Positions 12,060-24,584 of a stretch of 64,000 nucleotides of DNA are shown in pieces. Where the stretch lies: contig CANUEZ040000105.1 of the NCBI GenBank assembly GCA_948099385.1, forward strand, positions 558,001 to 622,000, given 5' to 3'. The first letter of the stretch is position 1. Each line of letters begins with the position of its first letter. The position numbers and the translations under genes are program-made. This stretch comes from Fasciola hepatica (lineage: Eukaryota > Platyhelminthes > Trematoda > Plagiorchiida > Fasciolidae). The notes below the pieces were generated by a model. That model saw nothing but the letters and a program-made list of their open reading frames with translations, was not told the origin of the DNA and searched no databases.

Positions 12060-12150
12060 CATTCAGCAGTTCAAACCGCAAGCTGGAATCGAACCGGTGA
12101 CACACTGCTTACGGGGAAAGTGTTCAACCACACAATCCCAACCGTCAATA
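12060..12150 (-). repeat. tRNA-derived SINE-like fragment
   Basis: On the minus strand a B-box match GGTTCGATTCC (plus 12085-12095) lies about 35 bp after a GTGTGGTTGAACAC segment that resembles a decayed A box. The two internal RNA polymerase III promoter boxes at tRNA-like spacing suggest a SINE head. No cloverleaf can be folded convincingly, so it is not called a tRNA gene. Its sequence differs from the 29.8/58.1 kb pair. Confidence 0.4.
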
Positions 12151-15100
12151 ACACGGAAGCCCAATTTGTGGAGCAGCTACCCGGTAAGCAGACTGTCCTC
12201 GATTTGGTTCCCTGGACAGTTGATTTTGAAAAAATGCAAGTGGATATTCCTCTTTGCAAATTCATATGGACTGGGAATTTAGGAACTTTATAATAAGTGT
12301 CCGTAGATGTAGAATATAGTGTATATTTCTGGCAAAACTGAATGATGAAGCTAGTGCTGGTTCGGTTTTCAGAAAGCAAGACAACTTTCATTTTGTTTCA
12401 AGTTTACGAACACCGCTAATAGAAAGGGTTTGCATGGCAACCAGAACTTCGATTAACAATTTTCCACCGACTACGTCGTGTTACTTACAATAAATCTCCT
12501 CATTTAACCATCGAGTTAGATTTGTTATGAGCAGTGCTCATGGAATGTTGGAAACTCGGAAGCAGGACACAATGAACATTGAACGAAACAAAATTTTTTT
12601 CTAACTTGTCAAAGGATAGTACCGAAATCCGAGATTCTCACCGACTAGAAGTGTAGAAAATGGGCAAAAATGAGTTCGGTCTTATATCGTTCTAGATTGA
12701 ACATGATAAGATGTGCCATAAACCCGGCGCCAGTTTGCTATATGCAATCGACATGACAGCGATTATGAGGAGTTACTCATTCACTGGTTCAATCGTATTT
12801 ATGAGGACCGTGTACTGTTGAGATTTTGGACAGATACTGCTTTTGTAATGGACACAATGTTCACCCTTGAATCTAGAGCACAGACTGTATCTGAGCGATC
12901 CATTTATTCCAGCAACATGCTCAGAGTGAACCAATATGAGTGCTCAAGTCAACGCAAGTCAACGGATAATTTCAAGTGTTTAGTAGCCGGTGAGCAATGA
13001 CTCATAACGTGTACTTACTCCAACGATGACTTCAGATTGTCGACCAGAGAATGTGTAATACCTTGTTAATGATCGAAATAAATTTATGTAAGCTGGAAGA
13101 GCTCAATTCTGATAGCGCAAATCCAAATAACTTTGGAGGACATTTCAATGAAATTCGGTGTTCTTGGGGAGACATGACGGTCGGGTCAATGAAAAAATGT
13201 CACTAAATTTATTGTAGGAGCTGGATTTCCGGCAGAATGTTCATCAATACGTACGAAGAGGAATATATTCATTTATCATTTTATAATTAGAAAATAAGAA
13301 GGAGACGCGTTATTCAACCAGTGGTAACTTAAGACTAATAAAGACACTACAAAAGAAAAATTTTTGATTTCATCTTTCTTCGGCGGTGGATGGTGGACGT
13401 ATGTCAAAAAATGGGATGGGACATACAAACAACGATTTAACTTCTATGGGTGGAACAGCTTAATTTCTGACGTCTTGAATGATGAGCATACACCAGAAGT
13501 GAAAACATGTGCAGTGGACAAATCGTGTCCAATATTGTATCAGCAAAAATTTTGCCATAAGATGAAAATTTCTTCACGTTATAAAAACGAAGTAAGTTCA
13601 GGCGTCAAATAATAATGGATGGTGGTATAGCATTTTTAAAACGACCACAACATAGATTTGAAAACCGAAAAATATAAACGGAAGTGATGAAATAATTATG
13701 GTATCGGTGAAATAGCTTCGGAACTGATAAACGTAGGAAAGGTCTGCTTTCATTGGGAAACGTTTTTACCAGTATGATTCTATCGACATGATTGAATGTA
13801 GAACCACAGGTTTTAAGGATTTCCTTTGGACTCAAGTGTATCCAAGATGGACGCCAATGAATATGCTAAAGAGTCTTAGACTGGTAATCGTGGTGAATAG
13901 CAATGGAGGAATTAGTGTGAAATAAATGAATTATGTAATGCTTCAGGAATAGAATAGAGGCATGGATTTCGGCTAAATTCGCAGATTTCCGTTTTGAGGA
14001 GAACAGTGACACTTATTGGTCCTTGGCGGTCAACCATCTCGTTTTGTTTAGTGCGTGTGTAAAAAAAACCACAAGAGGTTCAACCTAAAACATGACATTC
14101 CTCGAAGACGGTGTGTCGATGTTCGTCAGGCCTCAGCGTTCTCGTAGTCCTGAGTCCATTCGGATCGTACACCAGTATTTTGTTGTAGTGCTTAGAGCTG
14201 GTGTTAAAGCTTTCAAATTGACGGTATCGTTCACAAGTAGCAAACTGAGCCTCGCACTCTCCCTCGTAGAGATATTCACAGTGAAGTTGAACGCTGATTA
14301 GTTGAACACTACAACATCAAGGTAATCAAAATCACCATTGAGAATTACAAATGAGGCCATAGAAGGTTCTTTTATTTGATTAGATGGGCTGAGTTCGGGA
14401 ATCATTCTAAAAGATGGAGTGGGCAAATGTGATCTCCGTGGTAAGTTTGAAGAATTATGTTTGGGAGAAAGACTGGTGAACAAGGTCCTTTTTCAGTTTT
14501 TTATGCTTCGATGATTACATCAAGATATATACACGAAAAGGAGAGCGATTTGACAAATTTCGCAAACGGTGGAATTGCTAGAGAATAGTGGTGATGAAAC
14601 ACCCTGAGGCTTGATAAAATATTTTGTGATGTAGATAAATGCTCAAGAATCATTGGGAACCAGCTCGTTTTCCGACTTGTGCTCTTCAAGTGTGTTCAAC
14701 GAAAATAATGGTAAAATCGGAACATTATTATTAGTGAAATAAATCATTTGTCAAATAGGTTGTGAAAACGAAATCCACTAGAATGATTGTGGGTTTAGGA
14801 TGGCAAAGATGTTCGACTGCAAAAAGATTCTCATGGTAAACATATTCTTGAATAATAGTAAGGCCAACAAGTCAAATATCGGAAACGATTGGATGGATAA
14901 CCTAACCGGAAAAGTTCACAGTTGACATCAAGCGGCTCAAAGTATACCGGTTCGGTTAGGAACATAATCTTTTGCAATTTGATCGTATAGGAAGACAAAG
15001 TGGAATAAACTCGCAAGAAATGACATCAAACACATTCATACTTTCTTGAGTCATACTACACTAAGAGAAATGCAAATCATCATCATTATTGATTGATGAT

Positions 15101-17969
15101 GAGGAAGTTCTTTGTGTGCCTCACTTACTACCGGTACTTGTTTGCCCACCGAACATGTTCAGCCCTGTTTCGACTGTTGCGCTGATCAAATGACCTTTAT
15201 GAGAAACTTTAGGATACTACGATTTCCGTCCACGTGAGGAACACCTAACGTTGAAGAAAAACGAGGCATAGATCAGGTAGCTTCAAGTTCGTTCCCTTCC
15301 GAACCAACCAGGGCGAGTCTGTCAGAAAGAGAAAATGCATCTTGAAGCATCTGCGGGATTGAGACACTCAACTCCATCGGTTCTAATGTACAAGTGATGG
15401 CATACGGATGTGCTGCTCCTAATTGTTAGCAGTGAGACCAGGAATTTTCAGCGGAACTAGACATGTTTCAAAATTCATAACTGGTAATGGGATTACCGAA
15501 ATGAACAAGTAATTTCTAAAAGCTAGAAAAATTCACAGATTTTGATCTAGTTCATTGTTTCGTTCTAATTGGGATCAAATCGCCATATTCACAACAGCAT
15601 TCTTGGTATAACACTAGCCCATCATATAAATCCGTCGTTATGCAAGTGCGCTCAGAACGAGCAGCCCAGGAGAATTAGGGAAAATATGAATAATCAAGAA
15701 AACCTTTCACAATTTATTAACCGATTTCAGCAATCAGTTTTGCTGAATCGAAACACTTCCAGATTTTGTTGACCGTGCGCTGCGAAATTCGACTAATTTA
15801 TTCATTTTATTCTCACATCTGAACTCAGCTTCCAATCAGAATGGCTATTTCTTTTAACGTGCACCCATGATAGTGAATAAATGGCCAAAATGTTGTTTTT
15901 TGATCTTTCAGTGTAGATTCAATTCCTCCGCGGTGATTTGTTCAATGTCAACAGCTCAGTAGTGGACCGATTGCTTTGTCAGAACGCTATTTGGGTTACC
16001 ATTCCTCTCTGCAACTCAGTGGTGCGCTTTGCACATGAGCCACTTCGTTGTATGTGCTTCAAAATCATGTGGAATAAGTCTTTTAATCGGCAATCTCGTA
16101 CAAGTTAAAGTTTTCCTAATCGTCTATTGCTACTGTTCTGCTGAGTTCATATTGAACCCGTTCAAGTTAATCCACTCTTGACGCGTTCCTTGTCACCATT
16201 TCATTGTGACGATCACGAGGACCAATCTTCGATAAACACATTGATGCTGAAAATTCAATCATGCAAGACACCGAGTTGAACTTCGAATACTTTCCGTAAC
16301 TTTTGCAACGCACAAATATTTCAAACTGGAACTATAGAATCGACGAAATCCTTATTTTGAGGAATACATTCCTCATAATTAGTCATAATATCGGTATGCG
16401 GAATCGACCGTTCAAGTCCGCACGAAATGTGATATTCACAGGTTCCTCGTGCAGATTTCATTCTATTTGGATGAGAGCTTTGAATTTACCAAGTGCTTTC
16501 ATAAATATTGAGTATTGTACATATGGTGCTGTGTTTCGGGTTTACAAGAGTCCGGTGCGTCAAACGTACAGAATTGTAGTGTTAAGGAAGAATGTATCAA
16601 TAGAAATTTAACTCCCACATTCACAAAGTATTCCTACTTTCTTAGATAATGACTTCTGATATCTGAACACATTATACAGCACGAAAGTGGCTTCGTGTGT
16701 TGGAAGATTTTATGATGTGATCGGATCAGTAGCTTGAATTCCAGCGAGATCCCACGTTACGCTGCGTACCAGGCCCAACTACAATAACTTAACACTGAAT
16801 AATTCATATGTTGGCTCAACTCCCTACCCATCTGCGTGCTGCACAACACATGGGCTTTGCGAGTAAATGGCGTAGTAGTTGAAGTTTGAAACAAATTACT
16901 CAAAAGCTAGTTAGTGGGCAGTACGTATGACCCTATGTATGTTTCATAGATAGATTATGAATACGGTCTCTGCCTCACTATCATGAGGGAACTATCGTTG
17001 ATGACAACTAAACACTGTGTACGAATTAACGGTGACTGGACTGTGAAAGCTTTCAAGGGAAGGAATCAATCCACCTCCAGTTTAGAAGCGAATCAGTGGT
17101 TTGATTTCCGATACAAATGTACACCAGGCTGTGCCATAGACACACAACTCGAGTCTGGTGCTTCCGACTGAACAGTTGATCGGATAACCTGAGTTTAGCA
17201 TGTGAAAGTCGAAGTCCGCAGTGCAATCCATCAAACGAGAATCTCATCGATCGCACACACTACCCACAAATAATTGCGAGATACATAAATATCTAAGGTG
17301 TTTTATTGACCCTAGTTTTGAAAAGACATCGAATTTGGGCTGGTTTCTTAATCACGTGATGTCGTAAGTTTTATACGAACATCTTGGATAACTGCTAGTG
17401 TTTCATTACACTGCCGTCTATCTTACACGGGCGCATTCGATACTCGTCGTCTTCACACTGTTCAATGCCTCACTCCAACAGTGACTTGTGGCTCACTTCA
17501 TAGAAACTAATATTCATTGACATATATCACACGTTTGAACGATATTTGTTCTGTTTATCATGCTTCCTGTGCGCTTATGTTCAATAAACATCCCTCTAAC
17601 AGGAGTGGTTTCTTTCAGCTGACCCAATACAGAGCACAACAATGAAGATATTTCTTCCCCATTTCGAGCGATCTACACACCGCAAATGACGACAGTTTAA
17701 AGTTATCAAAACCGTGTACGAATAAACTTAAACACCTCCATACATAGGCCGGGATTCGTGTGCGGAACAGTGCTACTGAAGTTTTAGAAGTGAACAATGG
17801 AAAAAGAGATTTTCTCTTCTTTTATTCAACCTTTGCCTTCTGTCCCCGGATCGGTTTCTTGAAAAGAAACTCGTTCAAAGAATGCCCAAAAATCACCGAA
17901 GAAACTATAAAGAAGAAAGATTTACTTATTGGTTAACCATTTGAAGGTGATACGATAGGTGAAATCTTA
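12151..17969. other. no gene seen
   Basis: Nearly 6 kb with only short frames on either strand. Weak CAT/ATT runs occur near 15075-15110. The plus strand at 16303-16611 is open for 102 codons but has no motif or splice support. I recognise no transposon, RNA gene or exon here. Confidence 0.4.
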
Positions 17970-18435
17970 AATCAGTTTGATGCCGCCATCCTACATTCTG
18001 TTTCCAGGTACTCTTCTGATCCACATTCAAAACAAGGATAAACTGCTGATGCTGACCTCATCAATGGTTCTGTGCTCTTTCAGATGTGTTCGTGACGCAT
18101 CTTATGTGGGTCAAAAGGCACGACAGCTACCCACTCGGATCAAAGAGCATCACCAAAGCTGGTTAAGTCAAGGACAGACAGCATCGATAAACAGAGCAAT
18201 GTTAGCATACCCTGTTGACACCAGACATCAGGTTAATCCAAACCCGATTTTCTAAGTTGTGTATTGTGTTCCCCCAAGCAAATATGAGGGCGTGGGTTTG
18301 AGCACTCTAGAGATGGGTGAAGCAATTGGATTCAGGAAACTGACCACAGACTTCTGCGCTTTAAAGCGTTTGGTCCAGACACTTCAACTCCCATGGCCTA
18401 GAATCGATCGAGTCCGAATGAATCTGTCTTCCTGT
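17970..18435 (+). mobile_element. Penelope-like element, GIY-YIG endonuclease remnant
   Basis: C-terminal part of a PLE polyprotein. It begins around KDKLLMLTSSM and runs into FRCVRDASYVGQ, the equivalent of the C.CG..YVG(R) GIY-YIG core. Next comes LPTRIKEHHQSWL, which carries the conserved arginine and EHH block. After one in-frame stop near 18255 the tail continues as SKYEGVGL, EAIGFRKL and LVQTLQLPWP, ending in the LPWP typical of these elements. The RT domain is absent. YVGQ replaces the usual YVGRT, so the arginine after YIG is lost, and stops make the copy inactive. GIY-YIG nickase is what PLEs are thought to use to prime insertion. The family looks different from the 33-34 kb copy. 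Confidence 0.72.
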
Positions 18436-18454
18436 GACGTGCGGAGGAGGAATT

Positions 18455-18487
18455 GTGGGGGCGGTGGGGGGGAGGGGGTTGGGAGGG
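18455..18487 (+). other. G-rich tract with quadruplex potential
   Basis: Five runs of three or more G lie within about 33 bp, separated by 1-3 bases (GGGGG, GGGGGGG, GGGGG, GGG, GGG). It fits the usual G-quadruplex pattern on the plus strand. It begins 20 bp after the recognisable end of the PLE coding remnant, so it may belong to that element's 3' UTR. Confidence 0.6.
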
Positions 18488-20980
18488 AAGCCGCTCAGAA
18501 AATGAAAACAACGCGCCCACTTATAGTTTCCCGTTTCAAATCTCACATTTCATTGGTTAAATAAAGTCACATTTAGCAAACCGGCACGCAATGAGTACCT
18601 TCTCTCGTAGATGAATATGAGAATGTCGGCGGTCTCAGCTTTTGCCTCTATGTGCTACAAGTGGAACGGAGTAGACATACAAGTTGATTTTCGAGTTGGT
18701 CTACAACTCGAGAGACTCCAACCTTAAGATGATTCAATGTGATACATTCAGCATGGTGAATTCAGTCCGAGGCAAAGCTCACTTAGTCCTGCCAGTGATC
18801 GAGTGTATGACATTGAATTTTACAAAACCCACATCATCATGTAAATACGAGTAATTAAACTTCAGACTTATATTGAAGAATGTTTCCATTGATTTCGACC
18901 GTCATTTATGCGATCGAACTCTGTCATCAAACAGCATTTGCCACACGTAATGAATAATCAGAGCGATTGCAATTTATTAACCGATTGCTCACGAATTTCT
19001 CCATAACTTGACCCCCTGCAAAAGTTTCGTGATTTTTACAAAAATCTAAATGATTTATTTATTTTCTGATATCATGTTATGGAATTCGTTCACTACAGCA
19101 GTTTGACGGTTTTCCGAATTTTGTAGGAGATCTCTCACAAACGTAATCTGAACGAATTATACACGCGTGCTCCCATGCAATCGCTATCGCCACGCGAATC
19201 CCAGTATTGACTCCCATCAGGAAATATATTTTCTCGTTTATCTCCCGAAACAATCGCATAGTTTTACGTAAACAGGACTGTCATACATTGCAGTTAAACA
19301 TGAAAAAAATGAAAATATCGTGGCAAATTAATCAGAAAGCTGTGAAAAACTAGAGATCACCCGGCCAATCTGTGAGTAACTTTCCAGGTAAAATCTATCA
19401 TTTCAATAATAGAAATCTATCGGCAGTTTATTCACACCTTGTTTATAGTGAGTTGGCATTAGTGTAAAATGCACGATATTTTGGAATGTGACCCGTTTTC
19501 ATTCATCAGAGCACAAGAAAACCGAAGGAATTCCTCTTACTTCATTCGGAAATGTGCAAGGCACCTGCCTCTTGTTATACAGAAAAGAGACTCCGTGCGC
19601 TTTGAGCTCCGTTATGGGGGTAAGAATGTGTTCAAAAATGCCACTCTCCTCGCAATGCCATAAACGCTGTCTCTGATCATATTCTGACCTAAGCGTGCAG
19701 GTTTTGCAATCTTCCGGTAGAGTGGATAGAACAATTCACTACACTACACGCACATCTGAAGAGTGAAATCCCTTTTCATTTTCAGCTCGTATCTCGCACA
19801 CAGTCCAGCTCTTTAATGTCAGTCATCTCAGTATAATTGCTGGCACCCTCAACTATGGAATTTTACAATTCAGAGCTACAAAACAAATCTCATTTCGAGC
19901 ATTCTTTTACCGCAGCTATGCGAATACTGTGACGCGTTCGATTTGACCTACTGGTGAAGAATGGAAGGGGTAGTTGGGATTGTAACTCATGTACGAGCAA
20001 AACCCATTTGGCACGATCGACCAAGAAATACGCATGGTAAATGGAACCAAACTGGAATGGTCCATTTAACGCGTACATATTATATACTTGCAGTAAAGCA
20101 ATAAGCAGGCTAATGCACTTTATTTCTTGATTATCTAAATTAGTTCTGGTATTGGCTCTCAAGTGCACACGCTTGTGTCACGATAGACTGTCTTCTAGAC
20201 AGATCTCCTTTCCATTGCTATCATATATTGACGTTGAAAATCGATCATTTGAGCAGTGCACTCTTTCCATGAGGGGCACATCAGTTCTCTTTGCATGACG
20301 TTGATTTACAAGAAGTATATTTTAGACTTATAAAAGTGACTCCCACTCAGGATTATTTCTGCAATATATTCTTGTGCACCCACAAATAAACATATTTAGT
20401 TGCTTGCAGCCACAACAATAACGTTCGTAATGAGCATGATGGTGTTTGAGATAATACACGTTGCCCAGTTACATGAGGAGATAGTGCAAACGTTTGTACT
20501 TTATTATAGAAATAAAACAAAATGAATCTGAATCGTCTTTTCACTCCGTCGTCAGTCATATTACTTTTGTCTACAACTGGTCAGATTAGAGTTATCCTGA
20601 CCAACAAATCATTCATTTAGACTCGAGGCATCGCGTGGATTGTTGAGCTGAATATTTCGACGGAAAGCTAATCTCAGGTGTTGACTGGTACAACAGAAAA
20701 AATGCTATGCGCTGATACCAATCTTATTTTGGAAGGGTGGAGGTTCTCCATGAATAAAGTTAAACGGTTGTGGGCCAAATGAGCTGTCGTCTTCTCTTTT
20801 CAAATATAGAGTACAGTGAACTCTTTGCTTTAAATTTAGCTGCGGAAGGTTTTTGGTGGAATTGGCGTGTATCAGTGATTATGCAAACTCTTATTGATGT
20901 GACAGGACATCCTGTGAAAACATCAGGGTAGACATCTGATTATCATTACACCTAAACTAATCGCCGGTATCATTCTAGAT
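18488..20980. other. no gene seen
   Basis: Short frames only; no motif recognised on either strand. Confidence 0.4.
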
Positions 20981-21045
20981 CGGTGGTGGTCGAGTGGACG
21001 TCAGAGAGCTGAACCCCACCATTGCTGGGTTAAGGCTGAGACGTA
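20981..21045 (+). repeat. possible SINE head
   Basis: An exact A-box match TGGTCGAGTGG (20987-20997) is followed about 30 bp later by GGGTTAAGGC, a mutated B box. Spacing is tRNA-like but the B box is weak, so this is tentative. Confidence 0.25.
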
Positions 21046-22099
21046 CACCTTTCACCGCGCTCATGTTCAAGCATGAAATAAAATGTCTCGGTTATCTAAC
21101 ACTAGAACGACTTGATCAAGTAAATAGGTGCATATCACCGGCTGCAACCTTGGGCCGCTGATAGAGAAAGGGTTGCAATGAGGTGGTTCATCGGGAATAG
21201 AAGGAATCTAGGCAGGCTGAATAACTGGTTGTGGATAAGCAGTGGGAGTGTTCGAGTATGTGCGGATTTTCTTACTTTACAGGTGCTCCTTCTGAGAAGG
21301 CCACATATATCTGAAGACAGCACTGTGAATTGGAGAATGTTGCCTGTAACTAAAAAAAGTTAATGCCTTTTGTCGTGGTGTGAACCTAGCAAAGTAATTC
21401 GAATAAGGCGCATGAACATTTCTCGGTCACTTTCTCGTGTACCACCTTCCAGATTGCAATCGCTTTTGCCAAAGCCGAGGGTGCATTCAGAAACAGAAAG
21501 GTCACACGATTTTCCTTTAATAAACATCCAAATGTGGAATAGCAGTACGATAGTCAGCACTAATTAAAAGTTGCACATCAACTCCCATTCCTTTGCAAAC
21601 ACCGTTTGCCTTTCCCTACAATTCGCATCATTCTGTATTTGTAGTGGTGACAATAGACTGGTCTCCAACCCGTTGCATCATATAAACGTACAGTGATAAT
21701 AATACTAATAATATATCTTATAATAATAATAAACCATTGTAAACTCGCTAGTCATCAAGCCAAACTCAAGCTTTGCTCAAATACACTCGAAGTTACGTTG
21801 AATGATTTTTACCCATCGACTACCCTCAGAAAGCAGGTACACCTGCCGTAGGCCCTTGATCGGATTTTTTCTGATCCGAAAGTGGACTCTCATTCAGCCG
21901 ATCCCACAGCTTCCTGTCACTGTATCCCACTGAAAGTGTATCGGAAAAAACTCGTCCTCACAAACCGAGTTCGGGATTATGACGGTTCTTTCATCTCAGT
22001 TCATCACAAGGATTTGTGTACTCCATGGTTGTCTTCTCTCCTCTCTTTTCCAACCCCTGAAGATCCAGTTTTAGTTATGCGAAGTTCTTCTCAGGTGAA
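21046..22099. other. no gene seen; AT-rich trinucleotide run
   Basis: An imperfect AAT/TAA repeat lies at about 21695-21734. Otherwise only short frames are present. Confidence 0.4.
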
Positions 22100-22620
22100 G
22101 AAGTGTCAGATTTTGAGTATGCGGATATTTTTTCTCAATGAAGCGCCAGGTTTGTAACAAACATTTTCTTGACAGAATGAACAACTGTGGCGCCGCTGTG
22201 ACACCCGGATGTCTTCTAAGGGTTGGTTGCACGTTGCCATGGTTTGTACTGCTTTTACTCTGCGACTAAGAGACCTGGTCACTTCGAGTTGAGGACCCTC
22301 GGCTTTTAAATGCGTTCTACAACCGAATTTTGCGAAGCGTTGCTCGGGTTTATTGTGAACATAGAATGAGTAATGACAGATAGTGACCCTCTCAACCAAG
22401 TGTTCGATCCGTACTGGTGGCTTGGTCACGTTCAGCGAATGTCTGCTCAATGTCTACCTAATCTTGCTTTATTCGCATATGTTGGGCAAGGCTGTAGGAA
22501 CCGAAGTGGTGGTATGGCTACGATTTGGCTTAGAAACAGGATGAAGCAAGCATCAGCATTGGCTGTGGTTGATGCTTCCTGTCTCTCTGATTGGTGCCTT
22601 TGGAAGGAGGATTATCAATG
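22100..22620 (+). mobile_element. RTE-type LINE, C-terminal remnant
   Basis: Decayed 3' part of an RTE-like non-LTR retrotransposon. A FEYADIFS segment near 22110 matches the LEYADD catalytic block with one Asp lost. After frameshifts come ETWSLRVEDPRLL, ILRSVARVYCEHRMSN and, in another frame, YWWLGHVQRMSAQCLP with LALFAYVGQGCRNRSGG. These match the conserved thumb and C-terminal run of trematode RTE elements (LYGSETWSLRVED ... CLRSIARVWWEHR ... LGHVLRM ... RLPRRALFA ... GGQ). At least three frame changes and several stops show it is dead. The endonuclease and most of the RT are absent, as expected for a 5'-truncated copy. It is followed 140 bp later by an unrelated LINE in the same orientation. 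Confidence 0.72.
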
Positions 22621-22879
22621 AGTACAGACTACGCAGAATACTGTTCAAAACAGAAGTCATTGACGCGTTTGCTGTGCCGCTAGTCTGTCAAACGCTCGCA
22701 CCTTATAAAAAAAAGATATTTATCAGAAAAACGAAATGGCGAAAACAATAAACGGTGCACGGTGGAAAAAACAGGAATCAGAGCATGTTATTTTCCTACT
22801 GACGGTTGGCTATTCACGTGTTTCACATACCATCCCTACTTGTTTAATTATTGTTATCTCGGTAATCAGCGGGATATAT

Positions 22880-23840
22880 ATATATATAAATTAGCCAATG
22901 CTATTGTACCGGACGTTCTTTCGTCACCAGTACCCAAACATGGGGCCGGGTCTCTCACTGGACTAACGAATTCCGTTAAAAATCATATACTTGATTCAGT
23001 CTACATTCCTAAATGTTGGGGTCCTGTCACAATCCTTTCAATAACAAAAGGGTCCAGTACTCAAACGGGAAGCAAGAACGTCCAACAAATTGCCATTTCC
23101 TCGTCGAGATTGAAGCTAGTTGAACATGCAATAATCAAGCGCTTTGAGAACGCAGTCAGAATTACCACTGACAAATACCAGTTTGCGTATAAACCTAGGC
23201 GTTTCACGGTCGACGCAATAAGGTGCATAATCCATTAAATGACAAATCAGTGGGTTTACCTTTTTTGATTACACATCCTCGCTTGACAGTGTACGACGAA
23301 CATTGCTCCTCGGAAAAATTGGAATTTGTTAATTGCCCCATATACTTTGTTTACTTGCTGTAAGACTGCTTTTCTGGTAGAAACCAGTGCACCTAAATTA
23401 GAAGAACAATTTCCAGACATCTTTTAAGCAGTCTGGGTATACCTCACGAAGCTTTACTTCCTTTATACGTATTCACTACTTTCATTGAAGATTCAGCTGC
23501 AATACATCAAGCCTGCCCAGTCAAATATGCCGATCATGTTTAGGCTCGGATTGTCTCGCAGATGCCCAATAGGGATTCGCTTCGACGATAACATAACGCA
23601 TACGCAAATCTTCTCCTAATAGTCTGGTATTCTGTTGAACAACGTCAATTTTCATGAGTAGAGGTCTGCAAATTGCCAGCCTTGTTTCTGGTATGGCTTT
23701 AAGAGACCTCATATCGGACTTATGTGGTGAGCACATAAGGGAATGTATTTTGTTTGCTGAGAAGATCGGTGCGGACTGTTCACACTCACTGAATTGTGAC
23801 CTTTCTCTGGTCCAGTCACATGCGCCTACCTAATCTGCGT
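22880..23840 (+). mobile_element. CR1-like LINE reverse transcriptase fragment
   Basis: Internal and C-terminal part of a LINE reverse transcriptase. The first 110 codons are open: PKCWGPVTILSITKGSST matches the 'P..WK.A.V.PI.K...' start of the RT. QQIAISSSRLKLVEHAI matches 'RPI.L.....K..E..', and DKYQFAYKPRRFTVDAI matches the 'QFAYK..RST.DA' block. After a stop at 23236 other frames continue with FFDYTSSLDSVRRTLLL (FxDFxxAFDxV), LLSSLGIPHEALLPL (GxPQGxxLSP) and CPVKYADHV, where YADD has become YADH. The tail near 23760-23840 matches the CR1-like copy at 1.7 kb. Loss of the second catalytic Asp, stops and frameshifts make it inactive. Confidence 0.72.
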
Positions 23841-24150
23841 TTCAACTGCATCGTTCCAAATTATCGCTGTACAGAACGTTTGTAGTTCCCTTCCGTGCGA
23901 GTATTTTAACATACAAAGATGCAGTTTCATTCGAACTGTTAACCAGTTTTTATATGTAAATCATTGCTTTTTCTCGGCAGTTGAAAGCCACCATAAAGCC
24001 ATTTTCAAGCTATATTTTCAGTGAAATGTGGGTTCATCATCTGTCCCTATGGCACTACGTAACGTTGGTTAGGTTATTAGTCTACGTAAAAACCAATAAC
24101 CTGACTCCACCCCTAAGCTCCGTTTCGCTTGAACAAGGTCAAAACCGAAT
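23841..24150. other. no gene seen
   Basis: Flank between the LINE remnant and the solo LTR; nothing recognised. Confidence 0.4.
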
Positions 24151-24584
24151 TGTAACAAGGACGACAACACACGGTAGGATACTTGTATTCCCACGGTCAC
24201 ACAAGTCAAGTCATGGAACGCATACAGTCATTTATATAGGCCCTTTTGCAGACTGCGCGGCACCAGGATTGCTATTGCCGCCGCTTGAGCGCTTCGGCTG
24301 CGTTCTGTCCAGTTGTCTGTGGCCAATGGCTTGACCGTCATTTCCCTTCGATTGGTCTGACTGCTTCAGTTGACGACTCGATCGGCAGCCCTTTCACCTG
24401 GACCATCTTGCTGGTTGCCGGGGATCCCGCTGCTCCCTCTCTGGTTGTCTGTACGCCTCCTTTTGCCTGCTCCGGGACGCCTCCGACATATTCGATGCCT
24501 GTTCTTTTGTCTGTGTCCCTCGTTTAGTTCGTTCGTTCGCCTTGATATTCAGGCCGTTCACTCACCCCAGCATTCCCTGCTACA
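24151..24584 (-). mobile_element. solo LTR with 4-bp target duplication
   Basis: A 434-bp block begins TGTAACAAGG and ends CCCTGCTACA on the plus strand, so both orientations read TGTA...TACA. It is flanked on both sides by GAAT (24147-24150 and 24585-24588), a 4-bp target-site duplication. It is markedly more GC-rich than its surroundings. On the minus strand CCTATATAAATG (about 24242-24231) is a good TATA box, roughly 345 bp from the minus-strand LTR start, as expected for a U3/R boundary. No internal retrotransposon sequence adjoins it, so it is a solo LTR left by recombination. The superfamily is unknown: a 4- to 5-bp duplication fits Ty3/gypsy or BEL/Pao. It shows no obvious similarity to the 136-bp LTRs at 37-40 kb. 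Confidence 0.72.
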
